Shown here in pieces: positions 53,740-64,000 of a stretch of DNA of 64,000 bases. This DNA comes from JACRCT01 sp049841135 (lineage in GTDB: Bacteria > Myxococcota > Myxococcia > Myxococcales > UBA5297), in NCBI GenBank assembly GCA_049841135.1, contig JASGHK010000004.1, positions 1,984,001 through 2,048,000 of the forward strand, in the 5' to 3' direction. Positions within the stretch are counted from its first letter, which is position 1. Every line of letters begins with the position of its first letter. The notes under the pieces were generated by a model. That model worked only from the letters and a program-made list of their open reading frames with translations. It was not told where the DNA came from and did no database searches. The position numbers and the translations under genes are program-made.

Positions 53740-54196
53740 ATGAGAGAGCTGCCGCTCAACGACGAGAACCTGCGCTCGGTCCTCCCCGCGCCCCGCAAGC
53801 CGATGAGCGAGTGCGCCAACTGCCGCGCCATCGGCGGTCCGGTCTCCCGGCTCGACAAGGGCGACGAGGAAGGCCGTCCGCTCCCGGCCGCGGTCGGCAA
53901 GCTCGTCTACTTCATGGGCCTGGGCGAGCACGTCAACACCAACTGGCTCGAACGCTGCCCGGAGTGCGACGCGCTCTACTACGCCGAGCGCAGCTACGAG
54001 TTCCTGATGAACGGCAGCGAGACCTACGAGAGCCACGAGCCGATCTCCGCCGACGGCGTCCTCGAGCTTCCCGGAGGTCAGCTGGGCGCGCAAGCCTCAA
54101 GCCGTGCTGCGCGGCTTCGACGACGGCCACTGGGAGATCGTCGTGGAGCCCGACAAGAATCGGCCGCAGCGCCGAGCCTCCGACGCCCCGAGCTAG
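53740..54196 (+). CDS. Hypothetical protein with two CxxC pairs, with one indel
   Basis: About 151 residues. ATG 53740 has GGAGGCCCG upstream. KPMSECANCRAIGGPVSRL and ERCPECDALYYAERSYEFLM each carry a CxxC pair, so a small zinc-ribbon-like or immunity-type protein is likely. At 54068-54069 an extra T (CTCGAGCTTCCC for CTCGAGCTCCC) shifts frame; the other frame continues VSWARKPQAVLRGFDDGHWE and IVVEPDKNRPQRR to TAG 54196. Without the extra base the protein is continuous. I do not recognise the family. Confidence 0.7.
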
Positions 54197-54281
54197 TCGA
54201 GGGGCCCGAGCTCATTCTTTACGTCCGGCCCTCCGCTACACTGCCCCGCCTCCCTGCTCGAACACCCGAGGTCCTGCTTCC

Positions 54282-55457
54282 ATGAGCCCCATCGTCGCCC
54301 TGCAGTCCTGCCCGGCCTACGAGCGCGAAGCCGTCCACGCCGCCGTCCAGGCCAGCCTCGCCGCGCTCGGCGGCATCGAGTCGATTGTCCGCCCCGGCGC
54401 CCGCGTCTACTGCAAGGTGAACCTGCTGGTCCCGGCGACACCCGAGCAGGCCATCTCCACGCACCCCGAGGTGGTCCGGGCCATCATCCACGAGATCCGC
54501 CGCGCCGGCGGCGTCCCGGTCGTCGGCGACAACCCGGCCATCGCCAAGACGGTCACCGCGCTGCGCAAGTCGGGCATCCTCGCCGTCCTCGAGGAAGAGA
54601 AGGTCGAGGTGCCGGAGCTCGCCGAGGTCGTCCGGCTGGAGAACCCGGAGGGCAAGTCGTTCCGCAGCTTCGAGGTCTCCAAGGCGATCGCCGACTGCGA
54701 CGTGCTCTTCAACCTGCCCAAGCTCAAGACGCACGCGCTGACGTACATGACCTGCGCGAGCAAGAACCTCTTTGGCCTGGTCCCCGGCAGCCAGAAGGCC
54801 CGCTGGCACCTTCGCGCGCAGTCGCCGCAAGAGTTCGCCGGGCTGGTGTGCGACCTCTACGGCGCGCTCCGGCGCCACTTCTCCGGCGAGAAGAAGATGG
54901 TCCACCTGCTCGACGGCGTGCTCGCCATGGAGGGCGACGGCCCCGGCACCGGCGGCACCCCGCGGCCGCTGGGCGCGCTGCTCGCCTCCCTGGACCCCAT
55001 CGCGCTCGACCGCGCGGCCTGCCGGGTGGCCGGCCTCGACTTCGAGAGGCTGGTCATCGTGCGCGAGGCGATGGCCCGCGGGCTGGGCGAGGGCGACCTC
55101 GCGAAGATCCAGCTCGTCGGCGCGCCGCTCGAGACCTGGAAGGACGTGAAGTTCAAGGAGCCGGAGGGCTCGCTCGGCTCCGACGGCCTGGGCGCCAAGC
55201 TGGCACGCAGCGCCTGGCTCAAGAACCAGGTCCTCGAACGCCCGGTGCTGACGCGTGAGAAGTGCACGGGCTGCCAGAAGTGCAAGGAGATTTGCCCGGC
55301 GGCGGCCATCGCCATGGTGGGCGAGAAACCGGCCAAGCCGGAGATCGACACGCACCAGTGCATCCGCTGCTACTGCTGCGCGGAGGTCTGCCCCGAGGGC
55401 GCGATGCGCAAGAGCAAGACGCCATGGCTGGGCCGGACGTTGGCTGCCTTCGGCTGA
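54282..55457 (+). CDS. DUF362 protein with C-terminal 2x[4Fe-4S] ferredoxin domain
   Basis: 391 residues. The N-terminal DUF362 domain reads VYCKVNLLVPATPEQAISTH, IRRAGGVPVVGDNPAIAKTV, LFNLPKLKTHALTYMTCASK and NLFGLVPGSQKARWHLRAQS. The last 80 residues carry two CxxCxxCxxxC clusters (CTGCQKCKEICPAAAI; CIRCYCCAEVCPEGAM), a bacterial-type 2[4Fe-4S] ferredoxin. No signal peptide, so cytoplasmic. It probably transfers electrons; the DUF362 role is unknown. The next gene also has a ferredoxin-like domain, suggesting a small redox unit. Confidence 0.93.
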   Translation: MSPIVALQSCPAYEREAVHAAVQASLAALGGIESIVRPGARVYCKVNLLVPATPEQAISTHPEVVRAIIHEIRRAGGVPVVGDNPAIAKTVTALRKSGILAVLEEEKVEVPELAEVVRLENPEGKSFRSFEVSKAIADCDVLFNLPKLKTHALTYMTCASKNLFGLVPGSQKARWHLRAQSPQEFAGLVCDLYGALRRHFSGEKKMVHLLDGVLAMEGDGPGTGGTPRPLGALLASLDPIALDRAACRVAGLDFERLVIVREAMARGLGEGDLAKIQLVGAPLETWKDVKFKEPEGSLGSDGLGAKLARSAWLKNQVLERPVLTREKCTGCQKCKEICPAAAIAMVGEKPAKPEIDTHQCIRCYCCAEVCPEGAMRKSKTPWLGRTLAAFG

Positions 55458-55546
55458 CTCGCGGGCGCCGCCTTTCTCGCGGCGGCTGCGCAGTGCAGGC
55501 CGTATCCTCCTCTCTCGCCAAAGCGCTTCGGCGCGGAGGAACCGCC

Positions 55547-56932
55547 ATGACGCCCTTCCGCTACCACGTCTTCTGCTGCGACCAGCGCAAGCCCGAGGGG
55601 GCCCCGAGCTGCTCGGCCCACGGCTCCCTCGCGATCCTCGACGCCTTGCGCCGCGAGGTCGCCGCACGCCAGCTCTCCGACACGGTGGCGGTCACCTCCT
55701 GCGGCTCCCTGGGCCTCTGCGAGAACGGCCCGAACCTGGTCGTCTACCCCGAAGGCGTCTGGTACTCGCACGTCACGCCGGCTGATGTCCCGGAGATCGT
55801 GCGCTCGCACTTCGAAGGCGGCCGCCCGGTCGAGCGGCTGGTGCGCCAGGATGAGGCCGCGCTCAAGCAGGAGATCGCCGGCAACCGCGCCAAGTTCGTG
55901 GCCATGGCCCAGGCGCGCGAGGCCGCGGGCGCCGTCCCCGACGAGCTGGCCGAGACCGTGCGCGGCTACATGCAGAGCCGCGTTGTCCTGACCGGGCTCG
56001 AGCTGGACGTCTTCACAGTCATCGCCCGCCTGACGCAGGAAGCCGGGGCCACGGCCTGCCGCTCCGAGCGGCTCTCGACCGCGCTCAAGACGGATCCGCG
56101 GGCGACGACGACGCTGCTCGACGCCCTGGTGGCGCTGGGCCTGCTCTCCAAGAAGGACGGCGTCTACGCGAACGCCCCCAGCGCCGCCCGCTTCCTCGTC
56201 GCCGGCGCCAAGGACGACGCCACCAGCGCGCTCAAGCACAACCTCTCGCTCTGGAAGACCTGGTCGAAGCTCACCGAGGTCGTGCGCACCGGCAAGCCCG
56301 CCGAGCACGACGAGCTGGACTCCCGCGGCGACGACTGGACCACGCCGTTCATCGCCGCCATGCACAAGAACGCCGCGCTGCGCGCTCCGATGGTGGTCAA
56401 GGCGGTGGGCGCCGAGGCCGCGCGCCGGATGATCGACATCGGCGGCGGCTCCGGCGCCTACTCCATCGCCTTCGCGCAGGCGAACCCGGCGCTCGCGGTC
56501 GACGTCTTCGATCTGGTGACCGTGGTGCCCATCGCCACGGGTCACATCGCCGCCGCGGGGCTAACGGACCGCGTCCGCACGCGCATTGGCGACCTGCGCT
56601 CCGAATCGTTCGGCTCGGGCTACGACCTCGCCCTGCTCTCGGCCATCTGCCACATGCTGGGCCCGGACGAGAACCGCGACCTCCTGCGCCGCGTCTTCGC
56701 CTGCCTCGCGTCCGGGGGCCGGCTCGTCATCCAGGACCACGTCATGGACGACGACAAGACCACGCCCCGCGCCGGAGCGATGTTCGCCATCAACATGCTG
56801 GTCGGCACGCCGCACGGCTCGACCTTCAGCCAGAAGGAGTACTCGGATTGGCTCGTGGAAGCCGGCTTCGAGCCGCCCTCGCGCATCAAGCTCGGCGGTC
56901 CCAACGATCTGCTCGTCGCCAAGAAGAAGTAG
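55547..56932 (+). CDS. [2Fe-2S]-ferredoxin/O-methyltransferase fusion protein
   Basis: 461 residues; ATG 55547 preceded by GCGGAGGAACCGCC. Residues 1-105 resemble a thioredoxin-like [2Fe-2S] ferredoxin: VFCCDQRKPEGAPSCSAHGS and AVTSCGSLGLCENGPNLVVY, with four or five Cys, then YPEGVWYSHVTPADVPEIV. Residues 135-461 are an acetylserotonin-O-methyltransferase-type enzyme: winged-helix dimerisation part (LSTALKTDPRATTTLLDALV) and SAM domain (MIDIGGGSGAYSIAFAQANP; LVIQDHVMDDDKTTPRAGAM). The fusion suggests redox-linked methyl transfer or electron delivery to the enzyme. Substrate unknown. It follows the DUF362-ferredoxin gene. Confidence 0.9.
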   Translation: MTPFRYHVFCCDQRKPEGAPSCSAHGSLAILDALRREVAARQLSDTVAVTSCGSLGLCENGPNLVVYPEGVWYSHVTPADVPEIVRSHFEGGRPVERLVRQDEAALKQEIAGNRAKFVAMAQAREAAGAVPDELAETVRGYMQSRVVLTGLELDVFTVIARLTQEAGATACRSERLSTALKTDPRATTTLLDALVALGLLSKKDGVYANAPSAARFLVAGAKDDATSALKHNLSLWKTWSKLTEVVRTGKPAEHDELDSRGDDWTTPFIAAMHKNAALRAPMVVKAVGAEAARRMIDIGGGSGAYSIAFAQANPALAVDVFDLVTVVPIATGHIAAAGLTDRVRTRIGDLRSESFGSGYDLALLSAICHMLGPDENRDLLRRVFACLASGGRLVIQDHVMDDDKTTPRAGAMFAINMLVGTPHGSTFSQKEYSDWLVEAGFEPPSRIKLGGPNDLLVAKKK

Positions 56933-57029
56933 GCAACACGCCTCCGGCCTTCCCGCTCGGAGCCCTTGAATCGGCCAGGCTTCGGCCGCATCACTACGCC
57001 CTTCGATCGTCGTCCCCAGGAGCGCCTCG

Positions 57030-60175
<3,146 letters not shown>

Positions 60176-60232
60176 GGGGCGCAATTGTTGGTTTTCGGCT
60201 ATATGCGGGGATAATCAACCTCGTTGACCGCC

Positions 60233-60997
60233 ATGTCGAAGCCGCCCCGCACCTCGATCGTCGTCTCCGCGCTGGCCGGCGTGCTCCTCGCGGGCTGTCC
60301 GAAGCCCTCCTCGTCCGTCACGCTCGCGGGGCACGTGCTCGAGCCTGCCAGCAACGTCTTCTGGAGCGGCACGCTGGGCACCGCCGACGCCACCCGGGTC
60401 ATCGTCACCGACCAGCCGGGCCTCTGCGCGGCCTACGAGAAGGCCGACGCCTGCACCGAGGCCGCGCAGTCCATGACGCCCGGCGAGGGAGCGTTCCTGA
60501 CCCTCACCGTCTCCGGGAAGGCGCCGGGCGAGTACGAGGTCGCCGGCAAGGACAGCACCCGCCGGGCGGACGTGACCTTCCTCGTCCGGTCCGCGGACGG
60601 AACCGTCACCTTCAAGGAGACGGCGGCCTCCGGCGTGGTGACCTTCACCGCGCTCACGCCCGGCGAAGGCGTCTCGGGCCGGTACAAGCTGAAGATGAAC
60701 GGCGGCGGCTCCATCGACGGCGAGTTCGGAGGCGACCCCTGCGGGAACCTCGACCGCCTCGCGCTGCGCTTCGCCCAGTCGCAGCCTTCGTGCACCTCCG
60801 ACTTCACGCCCACCGCCTGCTCCGCCTCGTGCACCTGCGCGACGCGCAGCAACACCGCCGACTGCACCCGGCCCGACTCCGCGTCCGCCTGGGAATGCAC
60901 CTGCGTGCACTCGGGCGTGCGGACCAAGTGCCCCGTCGCCAAGTCCGAGGCGAACGTCTGCACGCAAGGCAACGGGTGCTGTGACACCAGCTTCTAG
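60233..60997 (+). CDS. Lipoprotein, hypothetical, Cys-rich C-terminus
   Basis: 254 residues from ATG 60233 (a TTG at 60224 is also in frame). The signal peptide ends at LLAGC (Cys20). The mature part is beta-rich (VTFLVRSADGTVTFKETAAS). The last 75 residues carry many Cys (CTSDFTPTACSASCTCATRS; CTQGNGCCDTSF), suggesting a disulfide-stabilised surface domain. The stop lies inside the start of mutY, a 17-base overlap, so the two may be co-transcribed although unrelated in function. Confidence 0.8.
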   Translation: MSKPPRTSIVVSALAGVLLAGCPKPSSSVTLAGHVLEPASNVFWSGTLGTADATRVIVTDQPGLCAAYEKADACTEAAQSMTPGEGAFLTLTVSGKAPGEYEVAGKDSTRRADVTFLVRSADGTVTFKETAASGVVTFTALTPGEGVSGRYKLKMNGGGSIDGEFGGDPCGNLDRLALRFAQSQPSCTSDFTPTACSASCTCATRSNTADCTRPDSASAWECTCVHSGVRTKCPVAKSEANVCTQGNGCCDTSF

Positions 60998-62021
60998 CCT
61001 CCGCCGTTCGCTGCTGCGCTGGTTCGAGCAGCACCGGCGCGACCTGCCTTGGCGCAAGGACCGCACGCCCTACCGCGTCTGGCTCGCCGAGGTGATGCTC
61101 CAGCAGACCCAGGTGGTCACCGCGACCCCCTACTTCGAGCGCTTCGTGCAGCGCTTCCCGGACGTCGGGAGCCTCGCGCGCGCGGAGCTCCCCGAGGTCC
61201 TCTCGCTCTGGAAGGGCCTGGGCTACTACTCCCGCGCCCGCAACCTCCACCGCGCCGCCCAGCAGATCGCCCGCGAGGGGATGCCCCAGACCGCCGCCGG
61301 CCTGCGCGAGCTCCCCGGGTTCGGCCGCTACACCGCCGCCGCGGTGGCGTCGATCGCCTTCGGCGAGCCGGTCGCCCTGGTCGACGGGAACGTGGCGCGG
61401 GTGCTCTCGCGCCTGCGGGCCATCGCCCTGCCCCCAGGCGCGAAGGGTCGCGACGAGCGGCTCTGGGCGGAGGCCGAGGCGCTCGTGGATCCCCGCGCTC
61501 CCGGCGCCTTCAACGAGGCGCTCATGGAGCTGGGGGCGCTGGTCTGCACGCCGGCCCAGCCTCGCTGTGACGAGGCCTGCCCATGGAAAAGCGCGTGCGA
61601 GGCGCGCCGACAGGGCCTGCAGTCGTCGCTGCCTCCCCCCAAGCCGCGGCCCGCGCCGAAGAAGCTCGCGCTCGCCTGCGCGGTGGTGCGCCGGAACGGC
61701 CGCATCCTGCTCGCCCGACGCCCCGAGCGCGGGCTGTTCGGCGGACTCTGGGAGCTGCCCAGCGTCCCCTTCGAGACTCCGTCGGCCGCGACGAAGGCCC
61801 TGAGCGACTCGGGGCTGCGCGCGCAGAGGCCCAAGCCGCTCGCCGTCTTCCGCCGCCAGCTGACCCACCGTGCGCTCAGCTTGCACCTCTTCGTCTGCGA
61901 CCCGCCCGCGGGTCCGCTCGAGGGCTACCTCGAGCAGCGCTTCGTCACGCCCGCCGACCTCGACTCGCTCGGCATCTCCTCGGCAATGGCGGGCGCGATC
62001 GACCGAGCCTTCGCCGCGTAG
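60981..62021 (+). CDS. mutY: A/G-specific adenine glycosylase
   Basis: 346 residues from GTG 60981. LRRSLLRWFEQHRRDLPWRK, PYRVWLAEVMLQQTQV (catalytic Glu), the helix-hairpin-helix LRELPGFGRYTAAAVASIAF and VALVDGNVARVLSRL (catalytic Asp) are complete. The iron-sulfur ligands read CTPAQPRCDEACPWKSAC, spacing C-x6-C-x3-C-x5-C, one residue longer than the usual x6-x2-x5. A C-terminal NUDIX-like domain (ACAVVRRNGRILLARRPERG, LFGGLWELPS) recognises 8-oxoguanine. It removes adenine mispaired with 8-oxoguanine in base-excision repair. Confidence 0.96.
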   Translation: MTPASSLRRSLLRWFEQHRRDLPWRKDRTPYRVWLAEVMLQQTQVVTATPYFERFVQRFPDVGSLARAELPEVLSLWKGLGYYSRARNLHRAAQQIAREGMPQTAAGLRELPGFGRYTAAAVASIAFGEPVALVDGNVARVLSRLRAIALPPGAKGRDERLWAEAEALVDPRAPGAFNEALMELGALVCTPAQPRCDEACPWKSACEARRQGLQSSLPPPKPRPAPKKLALACAVVRRNGRILLARRPERGLFGGLWELPSVPFETPSAATKALSDSGLRAQRPKPLAVFRRQLTHRALSLHLFVCDPPAGPLEGYLEQRFVTPADLDSLGISSAMAGAIDRAFAA

Positions 62022-62189
62022 CGCTTCCTTTCCCCCGTTTGTGAGTGCGCCGAAGGTTTCCCGAAAATTCGGGGGTGGCTCCTTTCCCCTGGCGCGGGTG
62101 ATTGGGCAGAATCGTCGGGCTGCCAACGCTGTCGCGGTCGAACCCATGGCCGCCGGCGATTCCGTGCCGGAGCACCGCCAGGGAGTCCC

Positions 62190-64000
62190 ATGGACCTCGT
62201 CCCCGCCCTCTCTCGCACTCGACTCATCGGTGCCGCCCTCGCCGTCGTCGCAGCCACCACCTTCGGAGCCGGCTGCAACTGCGGCCAGGTCCCGCTGGGC
62301 GACGGAATGCCCGACCCGTCGACCATCACCTGCACGCGCTGCCACGGCGATCCGGCGACCGGCAGCCCGGCTCCGCCGGCCGACCTCGACGGGCGCGGCG
62401 AGACGAGCCTGGTCGGCGTCGGCGCGCACCAGCAGCACTTGAAGGACGGGGCGCTGCGCAAGGCGGTCGCCTGTGCCGAGTGCCACCACGTCCCGCTGAC
62501 CTGGGACGCGCCCGGGCACATCGAAGGCACGGGGCGCGCGACCGTCACCTGGGGCCCGCTCGCCAGCCAGAAAGGGTCGCTCGCGCCGTCCTGGAGCCAC
62601 GACGAGCACACCTGCTCGGCCGTCTACTGCCACGGCCAGACGCTGGGCGGCGGCTCGCTCAAGGAGCCGGACTGGATCGTGCTCGACGGCACCCAGGCGG
62701 CCTGCGGCACCTGCCACGGCAACCCGCCGCCGGCGCCACACCCGCAGAGCGCGCAGTGCAGCACCTGCCACGCGCTCACCGTCCGCGCCGACGGCAGCAT
62801 CGACGTCGAGGGCGGCCACCACGTCGACGGCGTCCTCGACGTGCCGAGCATGAGCTGCACCGCCTGCCACGGCACCGCCGGCCGTACCGGCACCGATCCC
62901 TTCGTCGCCGCCGCGCCGCCCGCGGGCACCAAGGGCGAGACCGCGACGAGCGACCCGGCCGTGGGCGCGCACCTCGAGCACCTGACCGGCGGGATGATCC
63001 GCGCGGGGGTGGCCTGCAGCGAGTGCCACGCCGTGCCTGGAGACGCGACCCACGCCAACGGCCAGAGCCCGAAGCTCGTCTGGGGCCCGCTGGCGCGAAC
63101 CCGCGGCGTGACGCCCAGCGAGGACCCCGCGACCCGCACCTGCTCCTCCACCTACTGCCACGGCGCCACCCTCTCCGGCGGCAGCAACAAGGCGCCGAAG
63201 TGGACTCAGGTCGACGGGACGCAGGCGGCCTGCGGCACCTGCCACGGCAACCCGCCGCCGGCGCCGCACCCCCAGCAGAGCGACTGCGCCACCTGCCACC
63301 CCGGCACCGTCAAGGCGAACGGCGCCATCGACCTCGCCGGCGGGCTGCACATCAACGGCGTCCTCGACGTGCCCGGCCTGACCTGCACCAGCTGCCACGG
63401 CACCGCCGGCCGGACCGGAGCCGATCCCCACCTCGACGCGGCCCCTCCCGCCGGCACCCACGGCGAGACCGCCACCTCGGCGCCGGCGGTCGGCGCGCAC
63501 CTGAAGCACCTGACGGATTCGGCCCTGCGCAAGGCCATCGCCTGCAGCGACTGCCACGCGGTGCCGGCCGACTCCGCCCACTCCGACGGCCAGGGCCCCA
63601 AGCTGGTCTGGAGCGCGCTCGCCAAGACCGGCGGCCTGACGCCCAGCGAGGACCCGGCGACCCACACCTGCTCGAGCACCTGGTGCCACGGCTCCTCGAT
63701 CGCCGGCGGCAGCAACAAGACCCCCAGCTGGACCGTCGTCGACGGGTCCCAGGCGGCGTGCGGCACCTGCCACGGCAACCCGCCGCCGGCGCCGCACCCC
63801 CAGGACTCCTCCTGCAGCACCTGCCACCCCGGCACCGTCCTCGCCAGCGGCGCCATCGACGTCGCGGGCGGCAAGCACATCGACGGCGTGGTCGATCAGC
63901 CCAGCCTCTCCTGCACCAGCTGCCACGGCGACGACGGCCGAGCCTCCGTCGCCGGCGCCGACCTGCTGCAGACCTCGGCGCCGCCGGTCGACACCGCCGG
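62190..64000 (+). CDS. Multihaem c-type cytochrome, CXXCH/CX4CH repeat type, partial
   Basis: Runs off the right edge; 603 residues are visible without a stop. ATG 62190 follows CAGGGAGTCCC. An N-terminal hydrophobic segment (LIGAALAVVAATTFGAGC) suggests export, perhaps as a lipoprotein. Sixteen haem motifs are visible: thirteen CXXCH (for example CTRCH, CGTCH, CSTCH) and three CX4CH (CSAVYCH, CSSTYCH, CSSTWCH). They lie in tandem modules of roughly 190 residues, each containing AACGTCHGNPPPAPHPQ. This is the CxxxxCH/CxxCH domain family of Geobacter and Anaeromyxobacter. It probably carries electrons across the periplasm or outer surface. Confidence 0.93.
   Translation, partial: MDLVPALSRTRLIGAALAVVAATTFGAGCNCGQVPLGDGMPDPSTITCTRCHGDPATGSPAPPADLDGRGETSLVGVGAHQQHLKDGALRKAVACAECHHVPLTWDAPGHIEGTGRATVTWGPLASQKGSLAPSWSHDEHTCSAVYCHGQTLGGGSLKEPDWIVLDGTQAACGTCHGNPPPAPHPQSAQCSTCHALTVRADGSIDVEGGHHVDGVLDVPSMSCTACHGTAGRTGTDPFVAAAPPAGTKGETATSDPAVGAHLEHLTGGMIRAGVACSECHAVPGDATHANGQSPKLVWGPLARTRGVTPSEDPATRTCSSTYCHGATLSGGSNKAPKWTQVDGTQAACGTCHGNPPPAPHPQQSDCATCHPGTVKANGAIDLAGGLHINGVLDVPGLTCTSCHGTAGRTGADPHLDAAPPAGTHGETATSAPAVGAHLKHLTDSALRKAIACSDCHAVPADSAHSDGQGPKLVWSALAKTGGLTPSEDPATHTCSSTWCHGSSIAGGSNKTPSWTVVDGSQAACGTCHGNPPPAPHPQDSSCSTCHPGTVLASGAIDVAGGKHIDGVVDQPSLSCTSCHGDDGRASVAGADLLQTSAPPVDTA

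Noticed and set aside
60804..63926. 1040-codon open frame on the minus strand over mutY and the cytochrome
   Set aside because: Gly/Ala/Val-rich repeats are just the reverse of the cytochrome modules, while the plus strand carries haem motifs throughout.

Overview
The window is very GC-rich and densely coded. Several features suggest a member of the Myxococcota, possibly Anaeromyxobacter-like: six large multi-PAS sensor kinases, a secreted caspase-fold protease behind an ECF sigma factor, many lipoproteins, a paired M16 protease operon and a CXXCH/CX4CH multihaem cytochrome. There is no rRNA or complete tRNA to fix the taxonomy, so this is inference.

Layout. 1-6.4 kb: a divergent pair of sulfatase maturase (cut by the edge) and Cys-type sulfatase, an exported protein, a lipoprotein and a GAF sensor kinase. 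7.3-11.3 kb: an accessory-looking cluster with an AAA/ABC-type ATPase, a winged-helix/AbiEi-like protein, an AbiEii-like nucleotidyltransferase and a small protein. This is the best candidate for an undescribed system. 11.6-17.9 kb: carboxylesterase, methyltransferase, a hybrid kinase, and at least four 3'-end gene remnants. 17.9-21.9 kb: an AraC regulator divergent from cupin, alcohol dehydrogenase and hydrolase genes. 22-31.7 kb: three more sensor kinases, plus a membrane protein/TetR operon with a multi-half-site operator. 31.9-36 kb: an Imm5-like protein, a 243-bp element with perfect 27-bp terminal inverted repeats, a chemoreceptor and a lipase-like hydrolase. 36-42.4 kb: a Tat-exported DUF362 protein, a seven-PAS hybrid kinase and a GNAT acetyltransferase. 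42.5-48.8 kb: rpoZ, a DUF3553-like protein, a cold-shock protein, DUF1801, then an ECF sigma/anti-sigma/caspase operon. 49-53.6 kb: flavodoxin and a second AraC module (alcohol dehydrogenase, RibD-like reductase, aldo/keto reductase). 53.7-64 kb: DUF362-ferredoxin, a ferredoxin-methyltransferase fusion, an M16 protease pair, a lipoprotein, mutY and the start of a multihaem cytochrome.

Themes. (1) Environmental sensing: six kinases and a chemoreceptor, with no separate output response regulator. (2) Carbonyl or electrophile stress: two paralogous AraC regulators and three promoter regions share one 41-nt motif. (3) At least six genes carry single-base indels, mostly where an extra base disrupts what would be GAGCTC or GATC. 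These look like assembly or base-calling errors rather than decay, so single frameshifts here should not be read as pseudogenes without checking reads.
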